64,000 nt of DNA from RGIG7450 sp045633565 (GTDB taxonomy: Bacteria; Bacillota; Clostridia; RUG12999). A model generated the notes under the pieces. The model saw only the letters and a program-made list of their open reading frames with translations. It was not told the DNA's origin and did not search any database. Shown here piece by piece: positions 15,378 to 22,877 of this stretch. How positions within the stretch are numbered: position 1 is the stretch's first letter; each line of letters opens with the position of its first letter. Position numbers and translations under genes: made by a program. The stretch covers positions 62,001 to 126,000 of the forward strand of contig JAZQYO010000011.1 of the NCBI GenBank assembly GCA_045633565.1. Reading direction: 5' to 3'.

Positions 15378-16757
15378 TTATTCGTCTGCATCCGGAATCG
15401 GAGGCATCGCGCTTGCAAGAACATCTTTCAACTCGTCAACTGTTCTTGCTTTTTCCCATGCTGCCATTCCTGCTTTCCATACAAGGCTGTCTGCAGTGAA
15501 CTGTCCTGCACTTGCCATCTGCTTTAATATTGCAAGGTCATATGGCCCTGTTGCTTGACCGTTTACAGCTACATTATATGCAACTGTAGGAATCGGAGGA
15601 GGAACAGCACCTGGCTGAACAGGCTGATTTACTCCTGCCATCATATTGTTCATTGAACCTGCGATGTTCTGACCAACGGCTCCGCCAACAGCCATACTTG
15701 CCATCATTGCAGCCATGTTAAATCCGCTGCCATCACCACCGCCACCGAGGTTTATATCGCCAGCGCCATTTGCACCCATCTGGCCGAGCGCTTCTGCTCC
15801 TGCAACACCAACCTCTGCCTGCTTCTCAACTTGGAATGCTCCAAGGTTTGCAGTCTGTGTTGCTTTGTGCTGAGCATATTGACCTTCTTCACGTTGAATG
15901 CGAAGACTTTCTTCATAGTTCTCCATTTCGATGCGCTGCTTATCTTCGATATCTTTTATTCTTGCTGTGGCTTCTGCTTTTGCAGTTGCGCCAGCGATAT
16001 CCTTTGTTACACTCATAAGTTCTCTGTAACCAGCACTTGTTTTATCCAATTCGATGGATGCCAAATCGACACCAGAAATTTCTACCCCGAAAGTTTCTTT
16101 GAATCTTTCGCCAATATCAAACTCAATAACATCATTAATTTGTGCCGTTTTAGCTTCAATCTGCACAAGGGGAATATCATTTACTGCAGGTGCATTTGCC
16201 ACGATATCCTTTACATATCGTGTAACCGCATCTTTTATCTGTGCCTGAAAATCATCGATGTTAAAATTGCTAAGTCTGTGTAATTTGATAAATTGACGAT
16301 AATCAGAAATCTTAAAGCTTATGGTTCCTCTTACTGCAACTGGAACACCAAAATCATTGAAACGCGGATCATACACATCAAAAAATGGAACACCGAATCT
16401 TACCTGAATAATTTTCGCAAGATTTATGTAGTAAACTTCTGCCTGGAATGGCGTACCACCTTCATATGTAAGGCCTACAATGCTTGCGAGAACAGGGAAG
16501 TTTGCTGTTTTAATAATTTGGTCATAGGGTCCTTCAATAAAATCTTGCATTGTACCATCTTTTTGTTTGTAAACAAAAACCGCTACTTCACCATCTTTTA
16601 CACGAAGCGATGAGCCCCAACGAATAGCATTTTCTCTGTTGCCTTCTCCTAATTGCACTCCTGACGGATGCCATTTCCAAATCAAATAGTTTGGCTCATC
16701 ACAGCGTATCTCATCCATAAATCCGCCTGTACGATTGTTTCTATTAAATAATGCCAT
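15378..16757 (-). CDS. SPFH-domain protein with C-terminal GYF_2 domain
   Basis: 459 residues. An SPFH/virion-core-like domain (about 25-260, including VEISGVDLASIELDKTSAGY) is followed by a charged coiled coil (DKQRIEMENYEESLRIQREE). A Gly/Met-rich low-complexity stretch (about 320-375) precedes a GYF_2 domain near residues 390-440 (VAVNGQATGPYDLAILKQMA, VWKAGMAAW). It resembles B. subtilis YdjI-type proteins, which oligomerise at membranes and recruit partners. There is no signal peptide or transmembrane segment. It sits between two zinc-ribbon proteins with gaps of 19 and 12 nt, so it probably scaffolds them. A role in envelope-stress or phage sensing is possible but unproven. Confidence 0.8.
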   Translation of the reverse strand: MALFNRNNRTGGFMDEIRCDEPNYLIWKWHPSGVQLGEGNRENAIRWGSSLRVKDGEVAVFVYKQKDGTMQDFIEGPYDQIIKTANFPVLASIVGLTYEGGTPFQAEVYYINLAKIIQVRFGVPFFDVYDPRFNDFGVPVAVRGTISFKISDYRQFIKLHRLSNFNIDDFQAQIKDAVTRYVKDIVANAPAVNDIPLVQIEAKTAQINDVIEFDIGERFKETFGVEISGVDLASIELDKTSAGYRELMSVTKDIAGATAKAEATARIKDIEDKQRIEMENYEESLRIQREEGQYAQHKATQTANLGAFQVEKQAEVGVAGAEALGQMGANGAGDINLGGGGDGSGFNMAAMMASMAVGGAVGQNIAGSMNNMMAGVNQPVQPGAVPPPIPTVAYNVAVNGQATGPYDLAILKQMASAGQFTADSLVWKAGMAAWEKARTVDELKDVLASAMPPIPDADE

Positions 16758-16769
16758 GTTTACTCCTCC

Positions 16770-18527
16770 TTAATGTTTTCTGGAATAGTATCGTATAATA
16801 ATTTTTGTGTTTATATTGAACTCATCATATTCGCCAAACTCAGTATTTCCTGCAACACTGATTCCTTTTATAGCTCCTTCTGTATCAAGCAGTCCTTTTC
16901 TTTCAGCCCTTATTTCAATATTTTTAAATCCGCGCGCCTTCAAAAACTCTACCATATCAGCATAGTTTTCGTTTAGAAAATCTCCTGAATCTTTTCCGAC
17001 GGTTTGAATGTTGCTATTTTGGGGTATGGCTCCTTTTCTTTTATAATTAGGATTTTCTTTCTTTTTCAGTTCTTCAAGTGCCCAAGTAGGAGCTATCAAA
17101 AAATTGAGACCAATTACTAAAAGCATAAATCCGCCATATGAACCACCCCAGTTTTCTTCAGCAGATACTGTTGCAAATATTATAATGCCAACAAGCATCA
17201 TTATAATACCGCCACCTACCATAAGCCAAGTAATGCAGGAAACCTTATTTCTCCTAAACGTAGCCGCAATGCCTCTTTCTCTTTTATCGACCTCTTTACG
17301 GGTTTTGAGATACAACTTTTCTAAGTACTCAAATTCTTCTGTTTTACCGAAAGAAAGTCTTGCCTTATGATAAGCCTGTTCTAATTTTGCGCGCCAAGCG
17401 TCATCTGTGTCATACCACTTATCTTCCAAGTTTGAAACAGCCAAAATGAAGAAATCGTAAATATCTTCTTTTGTGTTTGGAATATAAAAGTTCGCAATCA
17501 ATTCTATTCTTTCGTCCAGCGAGGATGCCTGCTCGACTTTTTTTGCAAGGGTTTCTACTGGACTGCTTGTCTTTACTCCACGTATTTCGTGGCCGCATAC
17601 AGGACAGTTAGTTACAAACGATTTTAATACTTCGCCACAATTGGGACATTTGTATAATTTTCCTCCATAAACAGTCTGCCTCTCCGTGATTGGCTCGTCC
17701 TTTTGCTCCTGTTCTGGTTCATCATCTTGAGCCGGCATTGGCGGCAACTGCACATCCTCGTCTTTTTGTTCTTGCGTGTTACCAGTTGGCGTTCCACAAT
17801 TATTGCAAAATTTTGATTCAGCTGTAATCTTTTCTCCGCAATTCGTGCAGTATATATATTTCTTTGTTTCTTTCGTTATTTCTTCTGGCTCTGCCGTATT
17901 TACTTCGGTCAAAGGTTTTTGCTCTCTAATTACCTCGACAGCATCCTCTGCCAAATTAGTGCTATGACCAGCGTTATTTTCCTCTGCCGTATCAGATGTC
18001 ATTTCTGAAATGGTCTGTTTTACCGTATCAACAGCTCCTTTGAAAGCGGAAAAAAGTCCTGTAGAGACTCCCGTAAGCACATCGCCAATTTTATCTGTCT
18101 TATTTTCCGCCATCTCGTTATCAATGGGTGGCGTTGCTACGTTTGAAGCCTGTGTTCCCGTGTTTTTTTCGGTAATTACCTTTACAACAGCTTTTTCCCA
18201 ATGTGGCAACTCCTTCTTTTCATCATAGAAAAGGAAATGTTCTCTGTGTCCACTAACGAACAGCACTTGCAAACCCAAACCATAATCATCGTTATCATAA
18301 GACATAACCTGCACATGACCATCGACAACCTTAATGGTCGAAAGCGGGATTTTTTCAACCACTGTTTCCGGTTTTGAAAACAATCCTGTGCTCTTATTGT
18401 AAACACAAATAATATATTTGTTTGTAAGCACCATTTCATCTAAACTTGTTTCTTTAATTCCATATCTTTCTACTTCTGTAGATTGCAAAATAATTTCTTC
18501 ATCGAAATCTAGTTTTAAGTCTGTCAT
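16770..18527 (-). CDS. PH-like and double zinc-ribbon membrane protein
   Basis: 585 residues. The first 115 look like a bacterial PH-like domain (LDEMVLTNKYIICVYNKSTG, FVSGHREHFLFYD). A Ser/Thr/Glu-rich linker follows, then two zinc ribbons (YCTNCGEKITAESKFCNNCG and YKCPNCGEVLKSFVTNCPVC). A helical region and two transmembrane helices come next (about 440-490, WLMVGGGIIMMLVGIIIFAT and FMLLVIGLNFLIAPTWA). A 90-residue C-terminal domain closes the protein (FLKARGFKNIEIRAERKGLL). The function is unknown. The combination of lipid-binding-like, metal-binding and membrane modules beside an SPFH protein suggests a membrane-associated complex. The start is ATG 18527. Confidence 0.6.
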   Translation of the reverse strand: MTDLKLDFDEEIILQSTEVERYGIKETSLDEMVLTNKYIICVYNKSTGLFSKPETVVEKIPLSTIKVVDGHVQVMSYDNDDYGLGLQVLFVSGHREHFLFYDEKKELPHWEKAVVKVITEKNTGTQASNVATPPIDNEMAENKTDKIGDVLTGVSTGLFSAFKGAVDTVKQTISEMTSDTAEENNAGHSTNLAEDAVEVIREQKPLTEVNTAEPEEITKETKKYIYCTNCGEKITAESKFCNNCGTPTGNTQEQKDEDVQLPPMPAQDDEPEQEQKDEPITERQTVYGGKLYKCPNCGEVLKSFVTNCPVCGHEIRGVKTSSPVETLAKKVEQASSLDERIELIANFYIPNTKEDIYDFFILAVSNLEDKWYDTDDAWRAKLEQAYHKARLSFGKTEEFEYLEKLYLKTRKEVDKRERGIAATFRRNKVSCITWLMVGGGIIMMLVGIIIFATVSAEENWGGSYGGFMLLVIGLNFLIAPTWALEELKKKENPNYKRKGAIPQNSNIQTVGKDSGDFLNENYADMVEFLKARGFKNIEIRAERKGLLDTEGAIKGISVAGNTEFGEYDEFNINTKIIIRYYSRKH

Positions 18528-18556
18528 TTTATCCCTCCACTCAACCCATCTATGTT

Positions 18557-19225
18557 TTAATAACTTGAGGAGTTAATTTTATCCATCGCTATGGTAAATA
18601 ACACAAAGGCTTCTTCGTATTCCTTATCGTTATAAGAAATTACATACTTTCCTCGGCTATCTGTTGTTGCAAATTGATGATTTATCCTACAAACCAAATT
18701 GCCCTTTTTGAATATCTCGATTTTAGTGTTGAAAATATTTCTACTTACACTAAAGCCATTGTAATTAAACGATAGTTCTATACCAGTAGATGTTTCATAT
18801 GTTCTAACCTGCCCGATATATTTATCATTTAGTTCTATGTCGCAAGTTCGTTCTTCTACCTCGTATACTTCTTTGAAGAAAGGCTTATGTTCTTTAATAA
18901 CACCTATTTTTTGGCGTTTTGAATTATATATATGTATTTCGTATTTCCAATTAGACGAAGGACGTTTAACCGTATATTTTTGGTTATCATCTGCGTCAAA
19001 AATATTAAAACAATTCTCGACATTCCTACTACTTATATTCTTAACAATCAAATGATATTCAAAAGAACTATCATTCACAGCTTCTTCATTAGTCATAGTC
19101 TTTGTCGCTTTATTCAATTTAGGGCTAATGGCATCAACAGCTTTTCCTGCTACACCTGATTCTATTATTACTTTGCCTGCTGCTTTCAAAGTAGTATCTA
19201 AAAAAAATTTCCCTATTATACCCAT
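18557..19225 (-). CDS. Tubby/LURP-one-related-like protein
   Basis: 222 residues, no signal peptide. An N-terminal amphipathic stretch (GKFFLDTTLKAAGKVIIESG) is followed by a beta-rich domain with tandem strand patterns (KYTVKRPSSNWKYEIHIYNS, KRQKIGVIKE, DKYIGQVRTYE, GKYVISYNDKEYEEAFVLFT). These resemble the tubby C-terminal/LOR fold, which binds phospholipids or anchors at membranes. This is fold recognition by eye and is uncertain. A TTG at 19237 opens the frame, but GAGGGA is placed for ATG 19225. It is the second gene of the operon led by the HTH protein at 19465. Confidence 0.55.
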   Translation of the reverse strand: MGIIGKFFLDTTLKAAGKVIIESGVAGKAVDAISPKLNKATKTMTNEEAVNDSSFEYHLIVKNISSRNVENCFNIFDADDNQKYTVKRPSSNWKYEIHIYNSKRQKIGVIKEHKPFFKEVYEVEERTCDIELNDKYIGQVRTYETSTGIELSFNYNGFSVSRNIFNTKIEIFKKGNLVCRINHQFATTDSRGKYVISYNDKEYEEAFVLFTIAMDKINSSSY

Positions 19226-19249
19226 AATATCCCTCAACTATATTAAGAT

Positions 19250-19465
19250 TCAATTGGTTGCTTCTATTTTCATAGCTTCACATATGTCACCTATATTACA
19301 ATCTAAATATTCACATATACGAAGAAGAACAGAAAGTGCAACCTCTTCATTTTTACGCAACTTTGTCATAGTTCCCGTTGCTATATTTAAATCTTTTCTC
19401 AGCGTAGCCGGGGATATTTCTTTTTCGATAAGTAAAATCCAAAGTTTTTTATAACTAATCCTCAT
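19250..19465 (-). CDS. Xre/Cro-type HTH regulator
   Basis: 71 residues consisting almost entirely of one Cro/C1-type helix-turn-helix (LRKDLNIATGTMTKLRKNEE, then VLLRICEYLDCNIGDICE), as in the small HTH_26 family. A TTG at 19486 is in frame, but AGGAGGTG lies 8 nt before ATG 19465, so the shorter form is chosen. It begins the leftward operon that continues with the tubby-like, PH/zinc-ribbon, SPFH and zinc-ribbon genes, and probably regulates it. Confidence 0.8.
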   Translation of the reverse strand: MRISYKKLWILLIEKEISPATLRKDLNIATGTMTKLRKNEEVALSVLLRICEYLDCNIGDICEAMKIEATN

Positions 19466-19585
19466 ACTACGCACCTCCTTCGACAATATATAACAATTAA
19501 ATTATATACAAAACGACACTATCTGTCAATAGAAAGTGGTAATTTTATAAATAAAATTCGCAACTTCTTGGCAAAATTATTCAAT

Positions 19586-20107
19586 TTAGTGATATGTATT
19601 TGTTATATAACAACCTTTTTTCACAGCATAGTCATAAGCAACTGCAGTTCCGCTTTTGGGTTGGTAGTCAAACAAATCCCGTCTGCTGTTTCTACGCCTT
19701 GGGGGAAGATAATTTTCATCGTAATAAACCACACAGAACTTACTATGGTTAATCATTTCCTGATTCCGCTCTACATAGGAAGCTCTGCCGGCATTTTCCA
19801 TATGTTCAGGGAAATATGTCCCCTCATAATGATATAGCAAGCTATCCTCATACCAATCGGGAATATGTTGGAATGCTGACCTGACATATATCCGTTTAAT
19901 GTGGGAATATTTTTCTTTCAGTTCAGTTACGACCTTATGGCATAAGTCATCAAATTGACTTTTGCTACCGAAGAAGAAAGTATCAACATTTTCATTTATG
20001 ATTAAATTCTCTATAATTCCGCGCAGGTTATTTTTTAATTCTTCTGTTTCATCAATCTTTCTGTGACCAAAGAAACAGCAAGATTTTTCTTTACCTATAT
20101 CGGGCAT
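19586..20107 (-). CDS. SLOG-family (DUF1273/YpsA-like) protein
   Basis: 173 residues. The N-terminal CCFFGHRKID, central FFFGSKSQFDDLCHKVV and C-terminal DLFDYQPKSGTAVAYDYAVKKG match the DUF1273 branch of the SLOG superfamily. These are Rossmann-like proteins thought to bind nucleotide-derived ligands, and some occur in anti-phage systems. The Shine-Dalgarno sequence is weak (AAAGGGG is 14 nt before ATG 20107). No consensus promoter faces the gene in the present sequence. Twenty-three bases upstream lies an inverted-repeat site that, with a second copy 210 bp away, encloses a promoter pointing the wrong way. The gene therefore looks as if it is in an OFF state. The exact function is unknown. 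Confidence 0.8.
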   Translation of the reverse strand: MPDIGKEKSCCFFGHRKIDETEELKNNLRGIIENLIINENVDTFFFGSKSQFDDLCHKVVTELKEKYSHIKRIYVRSAFQHIPDWYEDSLLYHYEGTYFPEHMENAGRASYVERNQEMINHSKFCVVYYDENYLPPRRRNSRRDLFDYQPKSGTAVAYDYAVKKGCYITNTYH

Positions 20108-20225
20108 ATTCTTTCACAAAACCCCTTTCTCACATAATCAGCATTATGTGTGTAACTAAGACGGCTGAAATAAAAAAATCTCCCTCTCAGGTGATTGCAG
20201 TTACCACAAATTCAAAAGAGCCTCA

Positions 20226-20255
20226 GACCAATGAGTTCGATTTTTTTCATTGGTC
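20226..20255. repeat. Hairpin inside the putative invertible segment
   Basis: GACCAATGA (20226-20234) and TCATTGGTC (20247-20255) form a perfect 9-bp stem with a T-rich loop. It lies in the half of the segment opposite the promoter and could stop or slow transcripts entering from the recombinase side. Confidence 0.55.
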
Positions 20256-20305
20256 TATTTGCTATGTGCAAATTTTATGAATTCGTTCTATTTATCTCTG
20301 AAACA

Positions 20306-20334
20306 TTGACCTTTATGTATTTTCGTGGTATAAT
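20306..20334 (+). promoter_or_regulatory. Sigma-A promoter inside the invertible segment, now pointing right
   Basis: TTGACC (20306-20311), a 17-nt spacer and TATAAT (20329-20334). In the present orientation the transcript would start near 20341 and meet the terminator at 20359-20388 almost at once, so it would be only about 50 nt long. Confidence 0.75.
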
Positions 20335-20358
20335 TTATTTAAAATTTTTAATTGTTTT

Positions 20359-20388
20359 GCCACATAATGCTGATTATGTGGCCTTTTT
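20359..20388 (+). terminator. Terminator formed by the right recombination site plus a fixed T-run
   Basis: GCCACATAAT (20359-20368) and ATTATGTGGC (20373-20382) form the stem, followed by CTTTTT. The T-run lies outside the inverted repeat and would stay in place after inversion. The left copy has no T-run on either side, so only the right exit terminates. Confidence 0.75.
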
Positions 20389-21232
20389 AATTTTGCATCC
20401 GCACGAGTCCCATTCTCTGCATTTGTCTGCGATGGGTGCTACCATTTTCTATTGTATAGATTCTTGTAGTATTTACATTGCTGTGTCCGAGTATATCTGC
20501 CAGGCGAACGATATCTTTTTGCAGTGAATAGTAGGTTCGTGCGAACAGATGACGGAGATTATGTGGGAACACTTTTTCTTTTGATACTCCAGCATACTCG
20601 CACAGTTGTTTCATTGATTTCCATATCGAGTGCCGATCCACAGGCTGACCTCTTCTTGTTACGAATACACTGCCTGAGGTGATATGTTTTTCCTTTATAT
20701 ATTTTTTAAGGAGAGTACACAATTCTCTGGGCAAGATTATCATTCGAATTTTACCTTTCAACCTAACCTGTGCCTGACCTGTCATTACGGAATTTACATC
20801 CACATATTTTAATTCACTTACACGAATCCCTGTGGCACATATCGTCTGCATGATGAGATAGAGTCTTTCATTCTTTTTGCTTTTTGCCGCTTTAAGAAGT
20901 CTTTCATACTCAGCCTTTGTAAGCTCCTTTTCGCTTTGACAGAAGATTTGCCGTTGCACTTTTAAGTTCTTTACCTTGAGGTCATATCTTTCAATGAAAC
21001 CAAAGTATCCGTTGAGGGAAGACAGTACAGAGTTCACACTTGCCGGAGCATATTGTTGTGTGAGCATATTTTTATACTCAAGTACAAGTGTCTTTGTAAT
21101 TTCTCTGCCGTCCGACCATTCTGCGAAGGCACTTATGTCTCGGATATATTTTTCTATAGTGACAGAGCATTTTTCTTCCTCGACTAAATAATTTTTGTAC
21201 TCATCAATAGTGCGTTTAGTAATTTCATTCAT
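20387..21232 (-). CDS. Tyrosine recombinase (XerC/D-like), candidate invertase
   Basis: 281 residues. A SAM-like core-binding domain (1-95) is followed by the phage-integrase catalytic domain: Arg in ATGIRVSELKYVDV, Lys in LKGKIRMIIL, HxxR in PHNLRHLFARTYY, His in LGHSNVNTT and the Tyr nucleophile in TRIYT. All catalytic residues are present. There is no N-terminal arm-binding domain, so it resembles Xer-like or invertase enzymes more than lambda-type integrases. The element already has a serine integrase. The inverted dif-like site 6 bp past the stop makes local DNA inversion a plausible role. Expression appears to be controlled by a structured leader with a short peptide at 21347-21394. Confidence 0.9.
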   Translation of the reverse strand: MNEITKRTIDEYKNYLVEEEKCSVTIEKYIRDISAFAEWSDGREITKTLVLEYKNMLTQQYAPASVNSVLSSLNGYFGFIERYDLKVKNLKVQRQIFCQSEKELTKAEYERLLKAAKSKKNERLYLIMQTICATGIRVSELKYVDVNSVMTGQAQVRLKGKIRMIILPRELCTLLKKYIKEKHITSGSVFVTRRGQPVDRHSIWKSMKQLCEYAGVSKEKVFPHNLRHLFARTYYSLQKDIVRLADILGHSNVNTTRIYTIENGSTHRRQMQRMGLVRMQN

Positions 21233-21330
21233 GATTCAACAACTCCTTTTCAAATATTATATACCGAATAATTTTTTCGAATACCTTTTTGAAAAATTGT
21301 TGTCAATGTTTCGGCTAATTTGAATATTCA

Positions 21331-21371
21331 AAGGCGATTGCTAATTCTAAAACCGAATTAACAATCGCCTT
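21331..21371 (-). promoter_or_regulatory. Long hairpin in the recombinase leader
   Basis: AAGGCGATTGCTAATTC (21331-21347) pairs with GAATTAACAATCGCCTT (21355-21371), 17 bp with one G-T pair on the transcript. It overlaps the second half of the leader peptide gene, as in attenuators where ribosome position decides folding. No T-run follows it. Confidence 0.65.
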
Positions 21372-21394
21372 AAGACTTTCGTATGCTTTGCCAT
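21347..21394 (-). CDS. 15-residue leader peptide upstream of the tyrosine recombinase
   Basis: AGGAGGTG lies 7 nt before ATG 21394, followed by 15 codons (MAKHTKVLRRLLIRF) and TAG at 21349-21347. The ribosome-binding site and start codon are enclosed by a perfect 10-bp stem, CAAAGCATAC (21417-21426) with GTATGCTTTG (21381-21390). The coding sequence forms one arm of the hairpin at 21331-21371. Such a very short, strongly initiated, basic peptide inside nested hairpins is typical of translational or transcriptional attenuators. The recombinase ORF begins about 115 nt downstream. Confidence 0.6.
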   Translation of the reverse strand: MAKHTKVLRRLLIRF

Positions 21395-21416
21395 GTAATT
21401 TCACCTCCTTGCGAGA

Positions 21417-21455
21417 CAAAGCATACCACATAAGAGAGAGGAAGTCCACGAAGGA
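21417..21455 (-). repeat. Recurrent leader motif, copy 3
   Basis: CATACCACATAAGAGAGAGG and AGTCCACGAAGGA match the core of the copies at 5521, 13466 and 56171. Here its downstream edge provides one arm of the stem that encloses the leader-peptide ribosome-binding site. Confidence 0.6.
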
Positions 21456-21470
21456 TTTCGATAAGAATAT

Positions 21471-21499
21471 TTGAAAAATCGTTGTCCTTGTGTTATAAT
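21471..21499 (+). promoter_or_regulatory. Promoter of the beta-helix/pore gene
   Basis: TTGAAA (21471-21476), a 17-nt spacer and TATAAT (21494-21499), 26 nt before ATG 21526, with AGGAGA as ribosome-binding site. It is divergent from the recombinase leader. Confidence 0.75.
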
Positions 21500-21525
21500 G
21501 AATAAAAAACTAGGAGAATATTAGA

Positions 21526-22749
21526 ATGAATAACGTTGCTCTTTTCTTAACTGATACAAATAACAAACAACATACAGTCACATATCCTGTTTCAAATAGT
21601 ATGCTCTCTATTACTGACATAACTATGAAGGAAATCTGTGATTCGATAGGAATAACGGGATTGAAGAGCCTTCATATAACATTAGGTGTTCATGATATGG
21701 TGATCAATGTAATGTGTTATACACTTACAGATACCATATACTTTGAAAGTTATTCTAATGCTAGTTCCTATATAAAAATATTGAAAGTTCATGATACAAA
21801 CATACATGTAGTAGGTCATCACATTTCCCATATACAAGCAGATTGTTCGAATATATTACTAGCAGATTGCCAAGTGGATAAACTTGAAATAGGTTTAGCC
21901 AAACAATTCGAAAACATCGATAAAAATCCCATGATTATGTTTCCTGTGAATAAATTAGATATTCGCAACTGCATGATAAAAAAGATTGATATTTTTGCTC
22001 AATGCCAAAACATAGACATACAAGGTAGTGTAATTGATGAAATAAATAATAAACTTTTCTCAATACCAAACACAAAATCTGTAGTGCAATCCTTCCACGT
22101 ATGGCAAAATACAAACATTAAGAAAATTACTATAACTGACGAAATAAAAAGACTAAAATTAGATAGTTCCACAATAGATACAATTATAGCAAGAGCTAAT
22201 ACTTTTATAGAGGAAATAGAGATAAAGAACTCAGTAATATTAAATACATATGGGTTTACCAATAAAAATTTTAAAGAGCAAACATTAGAATCTTGGCAAA
22301 TTGTTGAAAAATCAGCTCATAATGACCATAATCTCAATTTAAGATCCGAAGCATTATATAACATTTTAAAACTTTCATCAGAAGGAGAAAGTGCAATTGA
22401 TAAATTTCTTCTAAGGATTTTTGACTTTTGCGTAGGATACGGGTATAAACCAATTAGACTATTAAGAACAGCTGGATTAATAATACTGACAAGCGCCATG
22501 CTTTTCTCCATAATTCAATTATTTAAAACATTATCTACAACATCAATTCCAATTAACTTGTATACAATAAAATGTGGCATAGGGGCAATAATTAATAATA
22601 TTTTTTTATCTATTTCTGCTTTTTCGGGGCAGAGTGGCTTGGAACGATGTGATGGAATAATATTTTGGATAGGAAATACCGAATATATATTTGGAGTGAT
22701 TCTTTTTGCTATGTTTGTTAATTCCCTATATTTAAGATATAAAGAATAA
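21526..22749 (+). CDS. Beta-helix-like protein with C-terminal two-helix pore
   Basis: 407 residues. The first 290 have irregular repeated short strands ending in Ile/Leu/Cys/Asp (for example LDIRNCMIKKIDIFAQCQNI, IKRLKLDSSTIDTIIARANT), like a pentapeptide-type or other parallel beta-helix. The C-terminus has two hydrophobic helices (about 318-338, LLRTAGLIILTSAMLFSIIQ, and about 386-404, YIFGVILFAMFVNSLYL). They flank a re-entrant-like segment (IFLSISAFSGQSGLERCDGI), the layout of a two-TM ion-channel module. It has its own promoter and terminator inside the defence-rich element. A membrane-permeabilising effector controlled by the beta-helix domain is possible but unproven. No cytoplasmic enzyme motif is seen. 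Confidence 0.6.
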   Translation: MNNVALFLTDTNNKQHTVTYPVSNSMLSITDITMKEICDSIGITGLKSLHITLGVHDMVINVMCYTLTDTIYFESYSNASSYIKILKVHDTNIHVVGHHISHIQADCSNILLADCQVDKLEIGLAKQFENIDKNPMIMFPVNKLDIRNCMIKKIDIFAQCQNIDIQGSVIDEINNKLFSIPNTKSVVQSFHVWQNTNIKKITITDEIKRLKLDSSTIDTIIARANTFIEEIEIKNSVILNTYGFTNKNFKEQTLESWQIVEKSAHNDHNLNLRSEALYNILKLSSEGESAIDKFLLRIFDFCVGYGYKPIRLLRTAGLIILTSAMLFSIIQLFKTLSTTSIPINLYTIKCGIGAIINNIFLSISAFSGQSGLERCDGIIFWIGNTEYIFGVILFAMFVNSLYLRYKE

Positions 22750-22767
22750 AAACACAATAATTATATT

Positions 22768-22803
22768 AAAGAGGTTGTACATAAATTACTGTGCAACCTC
22801 TTT
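22768..22803. terminator. Bidirectional terminator
   Basis: AAAGAGGTTGTAC (22768-22780) pairs with GTGCAACCTCTTT (22791-22803), with one G-T pair and a 10-nt loop. It separates the rightward pore gene from the leftward mobilisation genes. Confidence 0.8.
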
Positions 22804-22877
22804 GTCTTTCGGACCTATCCTTCAGTACGGAAGCAAGTACACAAAGACTTTTATGGTACGGGAACGATAAGTTTTGT

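Larger units (their letters stand above)
20131..20380. promoter_or_regulatory. Putative invertible promoter segment
   Basis: CACATAATCAGCATTATGTG at 20131-20150 recurs perfectly in inverted orientation at 20361-20380. Each copy is two 7-bp arms (CACATAA and TTATGTG) around a 6-bp asymmetric spacer (TCAGCA or TGCTGA), the geometry of a XerC/D dif-like core. A promoter lies inside (20306-20334). A tyrosine recombinase gene ends 6 bp from the right copy. The left copy lies 23 bp before the SLOG start codon. Inversion would place the transcription start near 20170, facing the SLOG gene. Confidence 0.6.

Noticed and set aside
20131..20150. Left 20-mer as an ordinary terminator
   Set aside because: It has no T-run on either strand, unlike the right copy, so termination does not explain its perfect conservation.
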